From Tetrastigma voinierianum (lineage: Eukaryota; Streptophyta; Magnoliopsida; Vitales; Vitaceae): DNA of 64,000 bases. The notes under the pieces were generated by a model that saw only the letters and a list, made by a program, of their open reading frames with translations, made no database searches and was not told the origin of the DNA. The position numbers and the translations under genes are program-made. The stretch is taken from positions 496,001 to 560,000 of the forward strand of contig JAEQBH010001851.1 of NCBI GenBank assembly GCA_016808115.1. Reading direction: 5' to 3'. This document shows, piece after piece, positions 46,870 to 59,699 of this stretch. Numbering within the stretch: the first letter of the stretch is position 1; each line of letters starts with the position of its first letter.

Positions 46870-48010
46870 TTAGGTCACATGTTGCAATGGTACTACCAAA
46901 CATCTACTATACGTTTATAGTTATAAATTTGTAATGAGACAATAGATTGGTTGGTTAGTTATATATTTAGAAATAGTGGTGGCATTACCATAATAAACTA
47001 GGGGTACTACCAGAACATACTGAGGGTACTACTCGAACAGATTGGGGGTATTATCAAAATATACCAGGGTACTACCTGGTACACTCATAACTTATTTGAA
47101 AATACCATAATTATAGTACCCCTACCAAACATCTACTATAAGTTCTAAATTTGTAATGAAGCAATAGATTGGTTGGTTAGCTATATATTTAGAAATAGTG
47201 GTGGCATTACCATAACAACCAGGGTACCATCAAAAACAGCATCGTTACTACTAACATATCTGGGGTACTACCAAAATATACCAGTGGGTACCACCAACAT
47301 ACTAGTAGTGCTCACCCGTACACTCATACCTATTTGAAAATTATTCATAATTATAGTACCCCTACCAAACATCTACTATGCGTTTATAGTTGTAATGAGG
47401 TGGGTACAACCAAAATATACTAGGGGTACTACCCGAACATACTGGGGGTACTACCTGGTACACTCATAACTTATTTGAAAATATCATAATTATAGTACCC
47501 CTACCAAACATCTACTATACGTTTATAGTTGTAATAAGGTGGGTACTACCAAAATATACTGGGGGTATTACCTAGTACACTCATAACTTATTTGAAAATA
47601 CCATAATTATAGCACCCCCACCAAACATCTACTATACGTTTATAGTTATAATGAGGTGGGTACTACCAAATTATACTAGGGGTACTACTCGAACATACTA
47701 GGGGTACTACCTAGTACACTCATAACTTATTTGAAAATACCTGAATTATAGTACCCCAACCAAACATCTACTATACGTTTATAGTAATGATGTGGGTACT
47801 ACCAAAATATACTAGGGGTACTACCTAGTACACTCATAACTTATTTGAAAATACCATAATTATAGTACCCCTACCAAACATCTACTATACGTTTATAGTT
47901 GTAATGAGGTGGGTACTACCAAATTAGACTGGGGGTACTACTTGAACATACTGGGGGTACTACTTGGTACACTCATAACTTATTTGAAAATACCACAATT
48001 ATGGTACCTA
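46870..48010. repeat. minisatellite with nested 24-bp subrepeats
   Basis: The marker CATCTACTAT occurs at 46901, 47130, 47370, 47509, 47626, 47765 and 47879, giving spacings of 229, 240, 139, 117, 139 and 114. The 139 versus 115 difference is one copy of a subunit of about 24 bp (GAACATACTGGGGGTACTAC type). The longer early units carry an extra segment with ATAGATTGGTTGGTTAG. Conserved blocks are ACACTCATAACTTATTTGAA and ATAATTATAGTACCCCTACC. No open frame spans it. Confidence 0.9.
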
Positions 48011-48189
48011 GTATAGTTCAGGTTAAAACTATGTCATAGTATGTATATGTCGGAGATCCACCCAACATATATTCTATAGAATATCTGATTCTATAAAACA
48101 TGTTTAACTAACATGCATTCAAAATGAGACACAACTACATCAAACAATGAATTTAAATATAATAAGAATAAAGTTTGATCAACCCAGAT

Positions 48190-49810
48190 GTCCGGGATAT
48201 CCACAATCTGAACTTTACAACATCTATTTACAAGCCTTTGAAATTCGATTCAATTCTGTATTGTCTTTATTCATGACCAAGGTGCAAAGTGTCCTTATCC
48301 TATGATATTTCATTTGTCTCTGAAATGAAAAGAAAAATGAATTAACTTTTACAGTCAACAACCAACAATTATATTAGCAATATAAACTAGACAATTTTGA
48401 TCGATATGCCAAAAAATAGCATGGGTAAAACATACCGCATCAATGGCATGTGTTAAAACCGTCCCATTCCAATAGATCATGAAGATGACGCACTGATCCA
48501 CACCTATATCAGAACAGATAAACAAAAGGTTCAATATGTTTTCAGATTAAATAAAAGCAAATTTTGTAGTGATGGATGAGAGGTAGATATTTTACCCATT
48601 ATTTTGTTTGGGTACATCAGGGCAGACGTGATCAAATTTAGTAAAATTCACTTTAAATTTTAGCCTCTAAGCTTTCACACAACGTCGTAGAGCAATGGTT
48701 AGTTGTAATGAATCATCGGGTACGCTGTTTTGATGGCCAAGTGATGTAGATGACAATATCTCAACACTTTCGGACTCTTTTTTTATGATGTGGAGCTGCC
48801 AATGTTTGTCATCACATACCGATAGATACAACTACAACATTATTCAAATCATTATAGATACTAATTAAATTTAATGTCGATATATCAAAATAACACATGG
48901 TAGGATGGTTGGTATACCTTATCACACTTTTGTAGATCAATTCCAACATATTCTGAGTCCATAAAGATTTTGTCCTATCCTTTATTTAACTATTTTTGGC
49001 CTTTGTGTCTAATTTGGTAAGTGCAAACTGTAACAAGAGGTTAAAAAGTGAAGACAAATATTGCATGAGCCTCAAACTTATCCAAGACAATGAATAAAGT
49101 CAACCAAGCATTATTATACCGTAAAATGTGGATTGAAATAGTGTGTTGTGTGGTTAATCCCTTGGTCTTCATTTAGCACATGACATACTATGCCAATTAC
49201 CTGTGGTGTAAATCCATACACATGCCAAGTTTTTATTAAAAAAAACATAAACTCAATTTTCTAAAATACACATATTTATAACAAAGTCAGCATTACCACA
49301 CTGTTGACCCACTATTTTCCTATTAAGCTTTTCATCTCCCCTCGTGTTATGTGGAACCCAAACACGGAGACTAGTATCTCACTGTGAAATAAAAAAACAA
49401 AATTGTTCATGATAAAAAAACAAAAATAGGTTTAAAAAGAATTACAATATACAATCTATGACCTAAAATACCTCTAAACGCCATTTACATCAAGTGTGTT
49501 GTCAGTTACTAATCTTTCAGGCTTTGTAATTCTCTCGAACTGCTTTGCGCACCCTTCAACAAATGGCGACTTGTATTTGTAGGTCCTCTTGACCAGCCTT
49601 TTTTTGTTTGTCATCATCTTCACCCTAGGCTTGTTTTTTTGAAGAGGAAGTCATGTCAACAACATGTGTGGATGTGGATGTCAACACAAAGACATCCTCA
49701 CTCATTTGACGCAACCTCTCACAATATATTACCACCCACATTCACCTCTTGATCCGTGATGCAGGGGACTCATTGAGGTTTGTAAAAGCCATCGCATCTC
49801 CTCGCTTTTT
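48190..49810 (-). pseudogene. Ulp1-like (C48) cysteine protease relic
   Basis: Split over several short exons on the minus strand: AMAFTNLNESPASRIK (about 49740-49790), KRTYKYKSPFVEGCAKQFER (about 49530-49600), GFHITRGEMKSLIGK then WVNSVVI (about 49290-49360), DKIFMDSEYVGIDLQKCDK (about 48910-48970), CDDKHWQLHIIKKESESVEI (about 48760-48820) and DQCVIFMIYWNGTVL (about 48460-48500). The histidine before W (codons at 48788-48807) and the cysteine in DQC (48481-48498) sit where the His and Cys of Ulp1 proteases lie; the Asp is not visible. Such SUMO-protease-like genes are often carried by plant DNA transposons. Stops interrupt it. Confidence 0.65.
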
Positions 49811-50650
49811 TCTTATGTCGTGGTATGTCCAGAAACCTGAGAAAATTTGAATTTTTCACCAAATGAAAAAACAAAGAAATTGTCAAATGGTCGTGAAGCC
49901 TGAAAAATTTTCTAGATCTTGGATGATGAAATGGACTTCACCATTGGATTCCTCTCGCGAAATCTAATTACCCTGAAAATTTTCATTGAATTCCGAGACA
50001 GTAAGAATTTTCACGTTTTTCGAGGCGACGAGTATCCAATGACCCCAAAAACGGGATTTTTGGGAAAATTTCAAAAGTTGGGAAATAATTTAAGTAAAGT
50101 TCATTTTAAAATAATTTGAACTTAAACCGGGACGAAATAAATCGTTTCGACGCAAAAATGGTCCCGAACGAGTCGTGACAAGTGGCGCGACGTGGGCCAA
50201 ACAATTAAAACATAAAGATATGTTAAAAAGGTGAAATGAAGGAAAAAAAAGGAAAAAAAAATCATTTCTTTCTTTTTGGTTCAAACTAGAGAGAGAGAAA
50301 GAGAAAAAAAAAAAATCTAAACTTCTCTCTTTGATTTACGGGGTTCTGTCGATTGGAATTCTTTGGGCCAAGAACGAAAGTTCATTGACTCGATGTGGGC
50401 TACGTGTGGATACCAAAAACGCGGGATTTCGTCGAGGATTCAAGCGAGGAGTTTGGGAAATCAAAGGTTTCGAGTTTAGGAAGTGTCCACAGGACTTCCT
50501 AGAGTTTCTTCTAAGCTCCAAGAGGTAGACATTCTTCCTACTTTGGTTTATTTTCCATTCTAGGGGCTGTTTGGTTAAGTTTTAATGCCCTAAGGGTCTG
50601 TTTGGCAAAATAATAGGTTATGGGAATAGTGCCCTATTTTGACCCTTTAT

Positions 50651-51015
50651 GATGTCTAGTTTTTAGGGCTGATTTTCGGTTAGAAAAAGGGAGAATTTGG
50701 ACTAGCATCCTTCATAGAAATTGTAGTTGCATCAGTAAACTTGATGTTAGGCTTTTGAATCATCCAAATTAGACATCTATAACTCAAGTTATGGTCCGTT
50801 TTCTAGGACTACCACAAGCTGCCCTGTTTTGGCCAAACCTACTATCCAGATTTTTGGGACTGATTTTCGGTTGGGAAAAAGTGAGAATTTGGACTAGTAT
50901 CCTTCAAGGAAATTGTAGTTCTATATGAGAACTTGATGTTAGGCTTTTGAATCAACTAAATTGGACCTCTATAACTTAAGTTATGGTTCGTTTTTCGGGA
51001 TTGCTACAACTTAGG
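50651..51015. repeat. 191-bp tandem duplication inside the LTR
   Basis: Two units, with the shared CTGATTTTCGGTT at 50669 and 50860, also share GAGAATTTGGACTAG, ACTTGATGTTAGGCTTTTGA and CTCTATAACT-type segments. Confidence 0.85.
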
Positions 51016-51559
51016 TTGTTTAATGATTTGTGTCTAGATTTTTGCCACAATTAGTATATGATTATAGTATATCATTGCTTGAATTGAGTGATATACTTGG
51101 TTGAAATTGTGTGGAAGTCAAATTGTGTGTTCTAATGGTTTGGCTTGTGATGTGTTTGTGTATGAACAAGGCCATTGCATGGTTTGATTGTAGGCTATTT
51201 GTGGACATGATGTCACAATTAAGCCTAGAGTATAATGTAAGTCAACATGATTTGTTGATGATCAGAGGATGTCAATATATGTGTGTATAATATGTTGACA
51301 TGTATTGTGTGGTTTATTTGAAAATATATGTTAATTGGATATGATTGTCCAAATGATGCAAGGGTATTATGCTCTAAGTTTGTATGTCCATAGCACTCAT
51401 CATATATATGGTATGGTATAAAGCATGGAATGACATAATCGCATTACATGCACAGGACACAGATTAAAATGGGTGCGTGTACATGATCATAATCATTCAT
51501 CATTCTTGGTGAGTGGGTGGTGAGCTCGGTACTTTGGACTATGTCCAACAAAGTCTCAT

Positions 51560-51780
51560 GGGTGCATTTCATAGCTTTGAATAAAGTTGTTTATCGAAGA
51601 TCGCTCCAATGCTTTGATTAAAGCTGCTTTACTGAGGCCGGCCCAATGCTTTTGATTAAAGCTTATTTATCTGAGATCATTCAATGCTTTTGAATAAAGT
51701 TATTATCGGAGATTATCCAATGACTTTTGAATAAAGTGGTTTATCGGAGGATGTTCACGAGTTTTGAAAACAAAACTTTT
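51560..51780. repeat. about five degenerate repeats of about 45-50 bp
   Basis: The recurring words are TTTGAATAAAG (or TTTGATTAAAG), TTTATCGGAGAT-like and CAATGCTTT. The units are imperfect. Confidence 0.7.
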
Positions 51781-52499
51781 GTTTTGATAAAGGGTCATCA
51801 GAAACACCAATGACAAGTTTTTTACACTTGGCATAAGCATGTGTCGAGGGAGCTCAAGTGGAGGACTCCAGAAAGAAGGCATGGTGAGTGACACCTTCAT
51901 TCATGGTATCCAGCATTCCGCAAAGAAACTACATTTTACTTGGAATGTTTGATTGTGTGAATCATGGCATTGCATGCACTTAGGTGGGAGTAGCCCCTAT
52001 AGGAGCTTCTTACTCCCATCGGGCATTGCTCTCACCCTGTCATGGGACCCTTCAGGCACAGTGAGGGCGTGTGTGGATAACGCTCACTCGAGGCCGCCGT
52101 TATGAAGAAAGCCGGGTTGTGACTTGTAATTTATTTTTTTGTAAAGAAGCTTGGAAATAAACTAGTTCTAGCTTGTATTTGTGTAAAAAGAATTGTAAAA
52201 TATTTTGGAACAACTCGTTCTAATTTGTAATATTTGTAAGAGTGTTGTAATTAAACTTGAAGATTGCGGTGTAATTGTCTTGTATATTCTCAGAACAGGA
52301 TTTGAGCGGGCCCTAAGTAGGCCACTTTCACTCATAATGGGACCCGGCTAGGTCTATCAGGATATATCGGGCCATGTCACAAGTTTTTCAGACAGTTTCA
52401 GATGAGGTAGCTCCCGTATTAAAGGAAAACTTTGTCCGATTCAAGTAAATCAGCGGGTCCTCAAAAGGGACTCGGTGGTATGGTACCTAAGTTACCCGA

Positions 52500-53496
52500 T
52501 GTAACGACCTGCATTCAAATAATAATAGCTTACCTGCTCACTAAGCTGGACCAAGCTTCTGACTTTTTCTGAGGAGGAATATTTTAGTTAACTAAGGCAC
52601 TATTTCGTAGTCCTCTCGCCGATACAAGTTCATAGATCAAGTGAATCGCCATAACTGACTTTACGGATAAAAAGTTAGGGTTATTAGAAGTTCAATAGTA
52701 AGACTATCAAGCAGTCCAAAGTCTTTATTCTGGGATTTTTAATTGAAGCTTAATTCTAGACCCTATATAAACATGAGGTTCGGGATGCCAAATGAAACCT
52801 TAGCCCCCAAGACACTTTTTGAGATCCAAAACTTAGGAAAAAGTCAAACCGGGAACCGTCGCTTTTGTTCATTCGGCGAGGCCGCGGAGAGATCGACTGT
52901 CGAGGCACCACCGGCGACACGCGCCGGCCTAGAAAGTGCGCCACATCCAGACGATCCCGCTGGTGTAATTTCACCGCGAACCGCCGCCGGACGCACGGAT
53001 CGGTCGACGGCTACGGCGGCGGCCACCGCGGGGCGTAACCGGCATTTCGTGATTTTCCCATTTTCATTTCTACCACCTCAGCCACCCCATACCCTTTCCA
53101 CCATTTCGGGACCCCCAACTCATTTTCGTGGTCCCTTTTGCATTCTCACCGTTTGAAAGACGACAAAACAAGTTCGATCGGCATTGATCGAAGCCGCCAC
53201 CAACGCATCGGCTGGACCAAGGTAATGGTACCGAGGAGTTTCGGTCTCTGGCTTTCCATTGATATGTGGTTTGTAAATTTGGACATCGCTTGGTTAGGTT
53301 TCCATTTTGTGGTTGTTTCGTAATTACCGAGAAGTCGGGACTGAAATAGCGTATCAATTGGTCAAATTTGGTAAAATTGAAGCTGTATTGAGGAAATTGA
53401 TGTTTTTAGGGAATTATTGACTGCCTAATTTCGAAATTAGTTTCCGGTGAAAAGCCCCAATTTTAGGTATCTGCCCATAGGGCACAATGTGTAATT
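52500..53496 (+). repeat. LTR fragment F, interrupted by the downstream gypsy element
   Basis: TGTAACGACC at 52500 resembles the start of another plant gypsy LTR. The stretch 52850-53040 is unusually GC-rich. The sequence is broken at 53497 by the inserted gypsy element and may continue at 63731. The open frame 52743-53156 has no recognisable motif and is likely LTR sequence. Confidence 0.4.
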
Positions 53497-56201
53497 TGTA
53501 ACACCCGGTATGTTTGTTATATTCAAGTATGATTGGGAGCAAATGCAAACTTATGCCCTATGATATTTTAAATCGATTAAGATTAGCAATCTTAATGGTT
53601 GGTTTAATTAGAGATTAGCAAAGTGTGTTAGATTGCATTTTTAAGAGACATGGGTCAATTATACACTAGGAAAGTTTAGGTTTTGTTAGGGTTTGAAATT
53701 ACATGTCTTGAAGGACCACTTTGAAAACTCATAGTGGGAGAGGGGACTAGTGCAATATCCTTAGAGCTATGTGGCATCATGAGGGCATGACACCTCAAAC
53801 ATGCAAGGTATGAGCTCGACATGGCAAGTGCATGAGAAGAGCTTGCTATGTGCCAAGCAAAACCAATTCCTCTTGGTTATTGGATGCTAGACAACCTTCT
53901 TGCTAGAAGTGGAAATTATGGAATTTTAGGTAGTGAGAGAGAGTTCTGTAGAGAAGCCTAGAGAGAAGGAGGAGAAAAGGCTTGAAGGAAAGCTTGGTTT
54001 TCGTGGGAAAAAGTTCACTAAGGTATGTAACCAAGGATCTGAGGCCTTAGTCAGAGCTTAAGTGGACTTGGTTATATTCGGTTTTGTCAGATTACATCCT
54101 AACCCTAGATTTGATGAAAGGTGTACTGGTGGAACCCTAAATTGTAAAAGACCGCTTTGTGAAGATTGCATGTGTGTGTGTGTGTGTGTCCAAGGGAGGT
54201 GTCAGCCCAACCTTCCTTGACCCCATGACAGTGTTTCTCAGCCAGCCGTCCCAAAGAACTTCGGAACTGGATGATTTCCAGTTGGAGAATAGCTTCATAA
54301 GACCTAGACCTTCGAATGTCTAGAAGCAACCAAGAACTAAACCTACCAAGACCCTTGAATTTGAGGTTGAAAGTCGCATGTATTCTTCCCCGTTCGGAGC
54401 GCCTCGCTTTTTAGTCATAAGTTGAGTTATATCGATCCAAATGGGAGTGATTCAAAATCCTTCTAAAGTAGACACATGTGGGAGTAATCTCATGAAGAAA
54501 GTGTGGCCAAATTATGGCTCATTTAAGTTCCCATAATTTCGTCAAAGGGAGAAGAGAGGCATAGATTCCGGCCCCTAGGAAAACATTTCCTGTGGGAGGT
54601 CATATTGTAAAAACCATAAGCAACTTTGATTTGAGGTCCAATGACCTGATTTAAGAGGATTTGGAAAGTTAAGAGATAGGGGAACTTTAATAAGACCAAT
54701 GAACAAAAAGCATGTATGGTCGGTCAAAAATTGTAGTTGAAGTGGGTCTTGAGATAGGTTGAAAAAGAAAAGTGGGTACAAGTGTTGCAGGTGTTGCTTG
54801 CAGCACTTAATAAGGGGTGGTTAAATGTTGATATTTAGGTGGAAGAGAGTGATCTCTAAGGATCAAGGTTTATGTTGGTAGTATATAAGAATATGTGATT
54901 CGAGTGGTGAAGTAGTAATAAACCACTTGGGTAATTTTATGTAACCCGGATTGTTCGAGGCTAAGAAATCTTATGACTTGTTAATTGCGACTTTTCGAGT
55001 AGCTCTCGCTTTTGACTTCCTCGAGACTCTCAGGATTTTTGAATCCAAGGAAGGTAGGGATCTTGTAACCTTCTCCCGCTTATACCATGGTTTGTCAAAT
55101 TCGCACCATTCCATGCTCGAATTGTGTGGATTTTCTAATGATATATATAAATGTGTATATTTTTATATCTATGGAATTCTTTGAATTAACTGTACATGAT
55201 GTTTTTAAATATCCATGTGGATGAATGCTTGCGGAAATTGTTTTAAAGCATGACATGGGTATGGACTGTGTGAGAGTCCCAAGATTGATGAAGTATTCAC
55301 CTGGACTATGACTAGTCCCCTCGGGGTCAGAAATCCCGTAAAGGTCACGTATATACTGGATGCGGGGCATATCCCGGGCGGTAAGTCCCAACAATTTGTC
55401 GTTATATCTGATGTGGGCATATCCCCGGCAGTAAGTCCCAAAGAATTTGTCGCTGCTCGATGATCAAGGTCCTCGTGAAAGCCCAAAGAGGTCACCGATG
55501 AGGGTCGAGATGGTGGTAGTATTGCATCCATTTGTTTCACATCAACCTATTAATTGAAAATGCTCATGTTTCGAGATGCGTTGAATTATTTGTAATTTGA
55601 AATGTTTTATGCTAATGGCTTTTGTTAAGTGGATTTCACTCGAAGGTCGAACTCACCCCCATTATTCTCCACCTTAGATGCGTGACGGTGACCAGCTGCA
55701 TGACTCGAGAGCTCGAATTTCAGGTTTCGAGGCCAGTGAATCAGGCGTCAAACTTTAGCATGCCGGTGGTCGGGCATACATTTTGAGGAACATCTAGTGT
55801 TGTGTGGAGGTTCACACTTCAGATATTTTGGACAATTCATATCGACCACGGGTCATTGTATACTGCTTGTGATTAGTTTGGGACACTTTGTAGAAAGTTT
55901 GGATTGTAAATATTATTTTGATCAAGTGTAAGTGTATAGTCTTGGTGCATTGAGGACTCTACCTAGTACGTATATGTATATATATGTTTTGAGACCGAGT
56001 TGAGTTTAATTACGCTTTAAAGTGACATTCAAGTGAGTTTGGACTCAGTTTTGAAGAAATACTGTGTTGATATATATGGTGTATTAGTGGTACCTTTTAT
56101 GCAAAGTGTTGATTTTGAAAGAGTCCTATGTTAGAGACTCGTTGTGAAAAAAAAAGAGATGGGTAAAATATAAATCACACCGTGGGAAATCGCAGGTGAC
56201 A
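53497..56201 (+). repeat. 5' LTR of the gypsy element
   Basis: It is 2705 bp, TG...CA. It contains a TG microsatellite (about 54171-54188) and two copies of a motif reading GGGCATATCCC-like then GTAAGTCCCA (about 55364-55445). Confidence 0.9.
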
Positions 56202-56202
56202 A

Positions 56203-56218
56203 GTTGGTATCGAGCGTA
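56203..56218 (+). promoter_or_regulatory. primer binding site of the gypsy element
   Basis: TTGGTATCGAGCGTAGG directly follows the LTR end GGTGACA. It differs slightly from TGGTATCAGAGC, the site pairing with tRNA-Met. Confidence 0.75.
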
Positions 56219-56699
56219 GGATAAACTCTGGGAGATTAAAGGAAAATCTCAATAGGGTACACATAGGACTAGGCACACTTTAAGCTATGATGATGAGAGC
56301 TCTGGTTTCTTTGCGCTAGGATTGTGCTATTTGGGTGAGCCGATATGATTTTCATACATGGCATGGTATAAGGCTCTCAGCAAAATGGATATAACTGAAG
56401 GGAGTTTTATGATAACATAAGCCTGTTCGAGATTATGTGATAACATGTTATGTGATTAAGCAAGCATGATATAATGAGTTTAGATATTATAATAAGCTAG
56501 AGTGGATTTTTGCCATAGTATCGGCTAGTGTGTAATGATTCTTATACCATGTGCAATTGTTATGAATCTGCAAGATACTTAGTCAATACGGTGAAGATCG
56601 CATAAATTATAATAAATCGATGTTGAGAACCCTAGAGTTATTAATGAAGTTCTTTATCTCATGGACATCGGTGGATAACCGATTGTCTATTCTTATATA

Positions 56700-58080
56700 T
56701 AGACAATGAATAGAGGGTTAAGGAGTGACGACAGCGGTCGTAGATAGCTCGCGGAGATCCTCTTCACCGGTTCAAGAGGACGGGGCTGGAGAGAGAGTGG
56801 CGTTACCTCCGAGGGTCACTCCGGAGAAGATAAACGTGCGGTTGATCAAGGATTTTGCAGCACCCGGCCCCCCAAGAGCCGGTGGTGTCAATTTCTCTTG
56901 AGGCTTAGCATTGGCAAAGGAAGCGGAAGAAGATTCCTCGGATGTCTTGAAGTCCCCGGGAGCGAGAGTTTCTCTAGCGCCCTTATATTGAGGGACGGCC
57001 GATAGGTTGGGCGATATGGTTAAGAACACTCATGATGTGCCACATGGGGTGGACTTAGTTCGAGAGTTACTCGGGCCAAGTACTCTCCGAGGCCATGAGG
57101 AGACAAGAGATCTGAGTTTCAGGCACCGCAGCCAGGGCTACGATCAGAAATACGCATGCCTTCCAACATCTGTCTGGGTATGCACAAAGATGTGGTGGCA
57201 AGCGAGCAAATGAGAGCCGAACAAGCCTGTGGAGGGCTCGAGGTCATCTCGGCCTCGGGGTGGCTCCTTTCATGCTTCGCACCCACAAAGGAGGTGCGGT
57301 ACCTAAGCTCATTATCGAGAGGGAGCAACCTGAGGGTACGCATGAAAGAAACAAGAATTCCAGGTTTGGTGACTTCAGGTCAAGGGATAAGAGGGCTAAG
57401 CGCCCAAGGGTGAATCCGGCCCACCTACGGGGCCTGCCCATGCAACAGTGGACAAGCCACTGGGGCACAGCTTGGGGACACTGGTCCCGTGACAGTTAGA
57501 GGAGGTGGTGCGACAGACACTTGAGGAGGTGGTGCCCTAAGCTGCATGGGTAGTGGAACAGACCAAATTCTCCTCAAGGTCGGGCCACCAAGAAACCATT
57601 CGTGGTTCATGGAGTGATGTTCCAAGGGATAGATTCAGTGAAAGGAAGACTCCGCATCTACGCCAAGGGTCTCGAAAGGTAGTTCGCCGCGGACAACCCG
57701 ATCCGCAGCCTCCAATGTGCTAGTGGAAGGTATGGTTTTGTGTTATAGCACTTGGGCACATGTGTTGTTTGATTCGAGTGCATCACGCTCATTTATATTC
57801 ACTTCTTTGCTCATTTTGACTTGTAGATTTCACCACTCTCGTCCCTTGCTCGGTCAGGGGAGACACCTACGTGGGTGGCGTGATGGCTGGTGATGCAAGG
57901 TGTGTTGAATGTTGTGGATACGGTCGCGATCGACTCTAGTACTCCTACATATGGCGTTGTTTGAGTGATTGAATGATTGGTTAGGCCTCACATCACAAAT
58001 CCTAGATCATGCCGAAGAAGGTGACCTTCGCATTGTCAGGGTCACGTGTCAGCTTCTATGCGGATTTAGGGGCTGGTCAG
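56700..58080 (+). pseudogene. gag and protease relic of the gypsy element
   Basis: Fragments only. The best is near 57748-57795, where one frame reads AHVLFDSSASRSFIF, the FDSGASHSF motif of the gypsy protease with the Gly changed to Ser. Upstream, KRPRVNPAHLRGLPMQQWTS (about 57384-57445) looks like the basic, glutamine-rich end of gag before the zinc knuckle. No convincing zinc knuckle remains and no start codon could be chosen. Confidence 0.65.
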
Positions 58081-58269
58081 ACTCGATCATTGATAGAGAT
58101 GGAGAAAAAGTGATGAGATAGGAATGGGGCTTAACTTTACTATGCCTGGGGAGAGTAAAGGAAGGTAGGGTGGATCAGATCCCACAAGTGTGACTTTGTC
58201 GATGTATTTCCCGATGAGTTGCCGATTACCTCCCATAGAGAGATGGAATTCTCCATCGATCATGTATCC

Positions 58270-59280
58270 CTGATCAATCCTATTTCAATAGCTCCATTTA
58301 GATGGCCTCGCTGAGCTTAAGGAGTTGAACCTACAAACGCAAGAATCGTAGGTAAAGGGTTCATCCGACCGAGCACCCGCCTGGGGTGCTCCTATTGTTC
58401 AGAAAAGAAAGACTAACGCTACTGCTATGTGTGATTACCTGGTTAAATAGAGTAACTATGAAGAACAAGTACCCACTTCCTGATTGAGGGGATTTGTTTG
58501 ATCACTAAAACTGTGGGTTGTTACTCAAGATCGACCCAAGATCCGGTATCATCAAATGAGAAAGACGGACTCAGATATCCAAGATCAAGCCAGACGAGGT
58601 ATGGACACTTCGAAGGTTATCATGCCTTGATTGACTAATGCTCCAAATGTTTTTATGGATATGATGAATAGGATATATCGTCCAGACCGACTGCTCAGGG
58701 TGTTTCGTGACAAATCTCTGAGATATCTGTATGGTCGAGCCTGAATACGAGCAAAGATTTGCAGCTGGCGCCATGTGCACCGAGAGAGAATCGCTTGTAT
58801 GCCAAACTAGAGAAGTGTGATTTCTTGTTACAAGAAACTGGCACCTTAGGCACATGGTGTCTAAGGAAGGTATTTAGCTGGATCCCAAGAAAGGTCGAGG
58901 TCGTGACGAGGCAGAGCTGCACTCCAAGAGTGTCCTCGAGGGATACGCAGCCTTCCTCGGGATTAGCTGGTTATTACCGGGCCGATTTATCGAGAACTTC
59001 TCCAGGATCAGCATGTCCAATGACTAGACTAACGCAAGGGAGTGAGCTGACTGGAATGATATGTGAGGAGTCTTTCCAGAGCTAAAAAGAGATTGACTAC
59101 GGCCACGGTACCGACATCTCTGGAGCGGGGAAAAGTACACCTCGCTCGTGATACTCAAGGGTCAGCTCGGGGTGTACTCATGCAAAAAGGTAGAGTGGTT
59201 GCCTATGCCTCTAGGCAATTGAAGAAACACGAAGAGAATTACCCCACGCATGATTTAGCTTGTCAGTAGTGTTTCCGCCT
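58270..59280 (+). pseudogene. reverse transcriptase and RNase H relic of the gypsy element
   Basis: In shifting frames: PISIAPFRW and KGFIRPST near 58270-58380; VTMKNKYPLP near 58445-58480; APNVFMDMMNRIY at about 58640-58680; then LYAKLEKCDFL (58795-58828), SGLAGYYRA near 58961 and PMTRLTQG near 59018. The region expected to hold the YVDD/FIDD active site after NRIY reads otherwise, so the active site seems lost. RNase H follows at 59063-59269 with GVLMQKGRVVAYASRQLKKH then ENYPTHDLACQ, well preserved. Confidence 0.85.
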
Positions 59281-59699
59281 CTAAAGTTATGGCGGCACTA
59301 CTTGTATGGTGGAAGTTTGGAAGTGTTCTTGACCACAAGAGTTCAAGTATATATTTACGCGTAGAGATTTGAATGCCAAAAGTGCAGAAGGTGGATGGAG
59401 ACACTCAGAAGACTTTGACTTTTCTTTGTAAATACCACCCAAAAGAAAGCAAAATGTGGTCGCTGATGCCTTTAGTAGAAAATCAAGGAGCATCCTTTCG
59501 GGTTTGATGGCTTATGAGTGGAAGATGTATGATTACATCAGCGAGTTCCACCCGTGCTTTGATGGGGATGAGCCTAAGGCATGTTTTTATACATTGGTAG
59601 CTCAACCAATAGTTTCTAAGAGTCATCAGGCCTAGATGATAAGAAGCTCGAGGGCACACGCCAAGTGGTAGCCGGTGATGCACCGGGCAGGGAGACCAT

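Larger units (their letters stand above)
49826..52381 (+). repeat. gypsy LTR, same family as 40004-42505, opposite orientation
   Basis: The start TGTCCAGAAACC, then CACCATTGGATTCCTCTCGC and, near the end, AACTAGTTCTAGCTTGTATT match the reverse of the 40004-42505 LTR. An end at GGGCCATGTCACA (52381) is likely, although a weaker alternative is GGGATGCCA at 52790. No paired LTR, primer site or target duplication was found. It carries internal repeats at 50651-51015 and 51560-51780. Confidence 0.7.

Noticed and set aside
46870..48010. CRISPR array
   Set aside because: The repeats have no regular unique spacers and no associated genes, and the host is a plant; this is a minisatellite.
57007..57625. 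Overlapping frames of 65-85 residues on both strands
   Set aside because: All lie in the degenerate gag region. Only a plus-strand basic segment resembles gag; the minus-strand frames are shadows.
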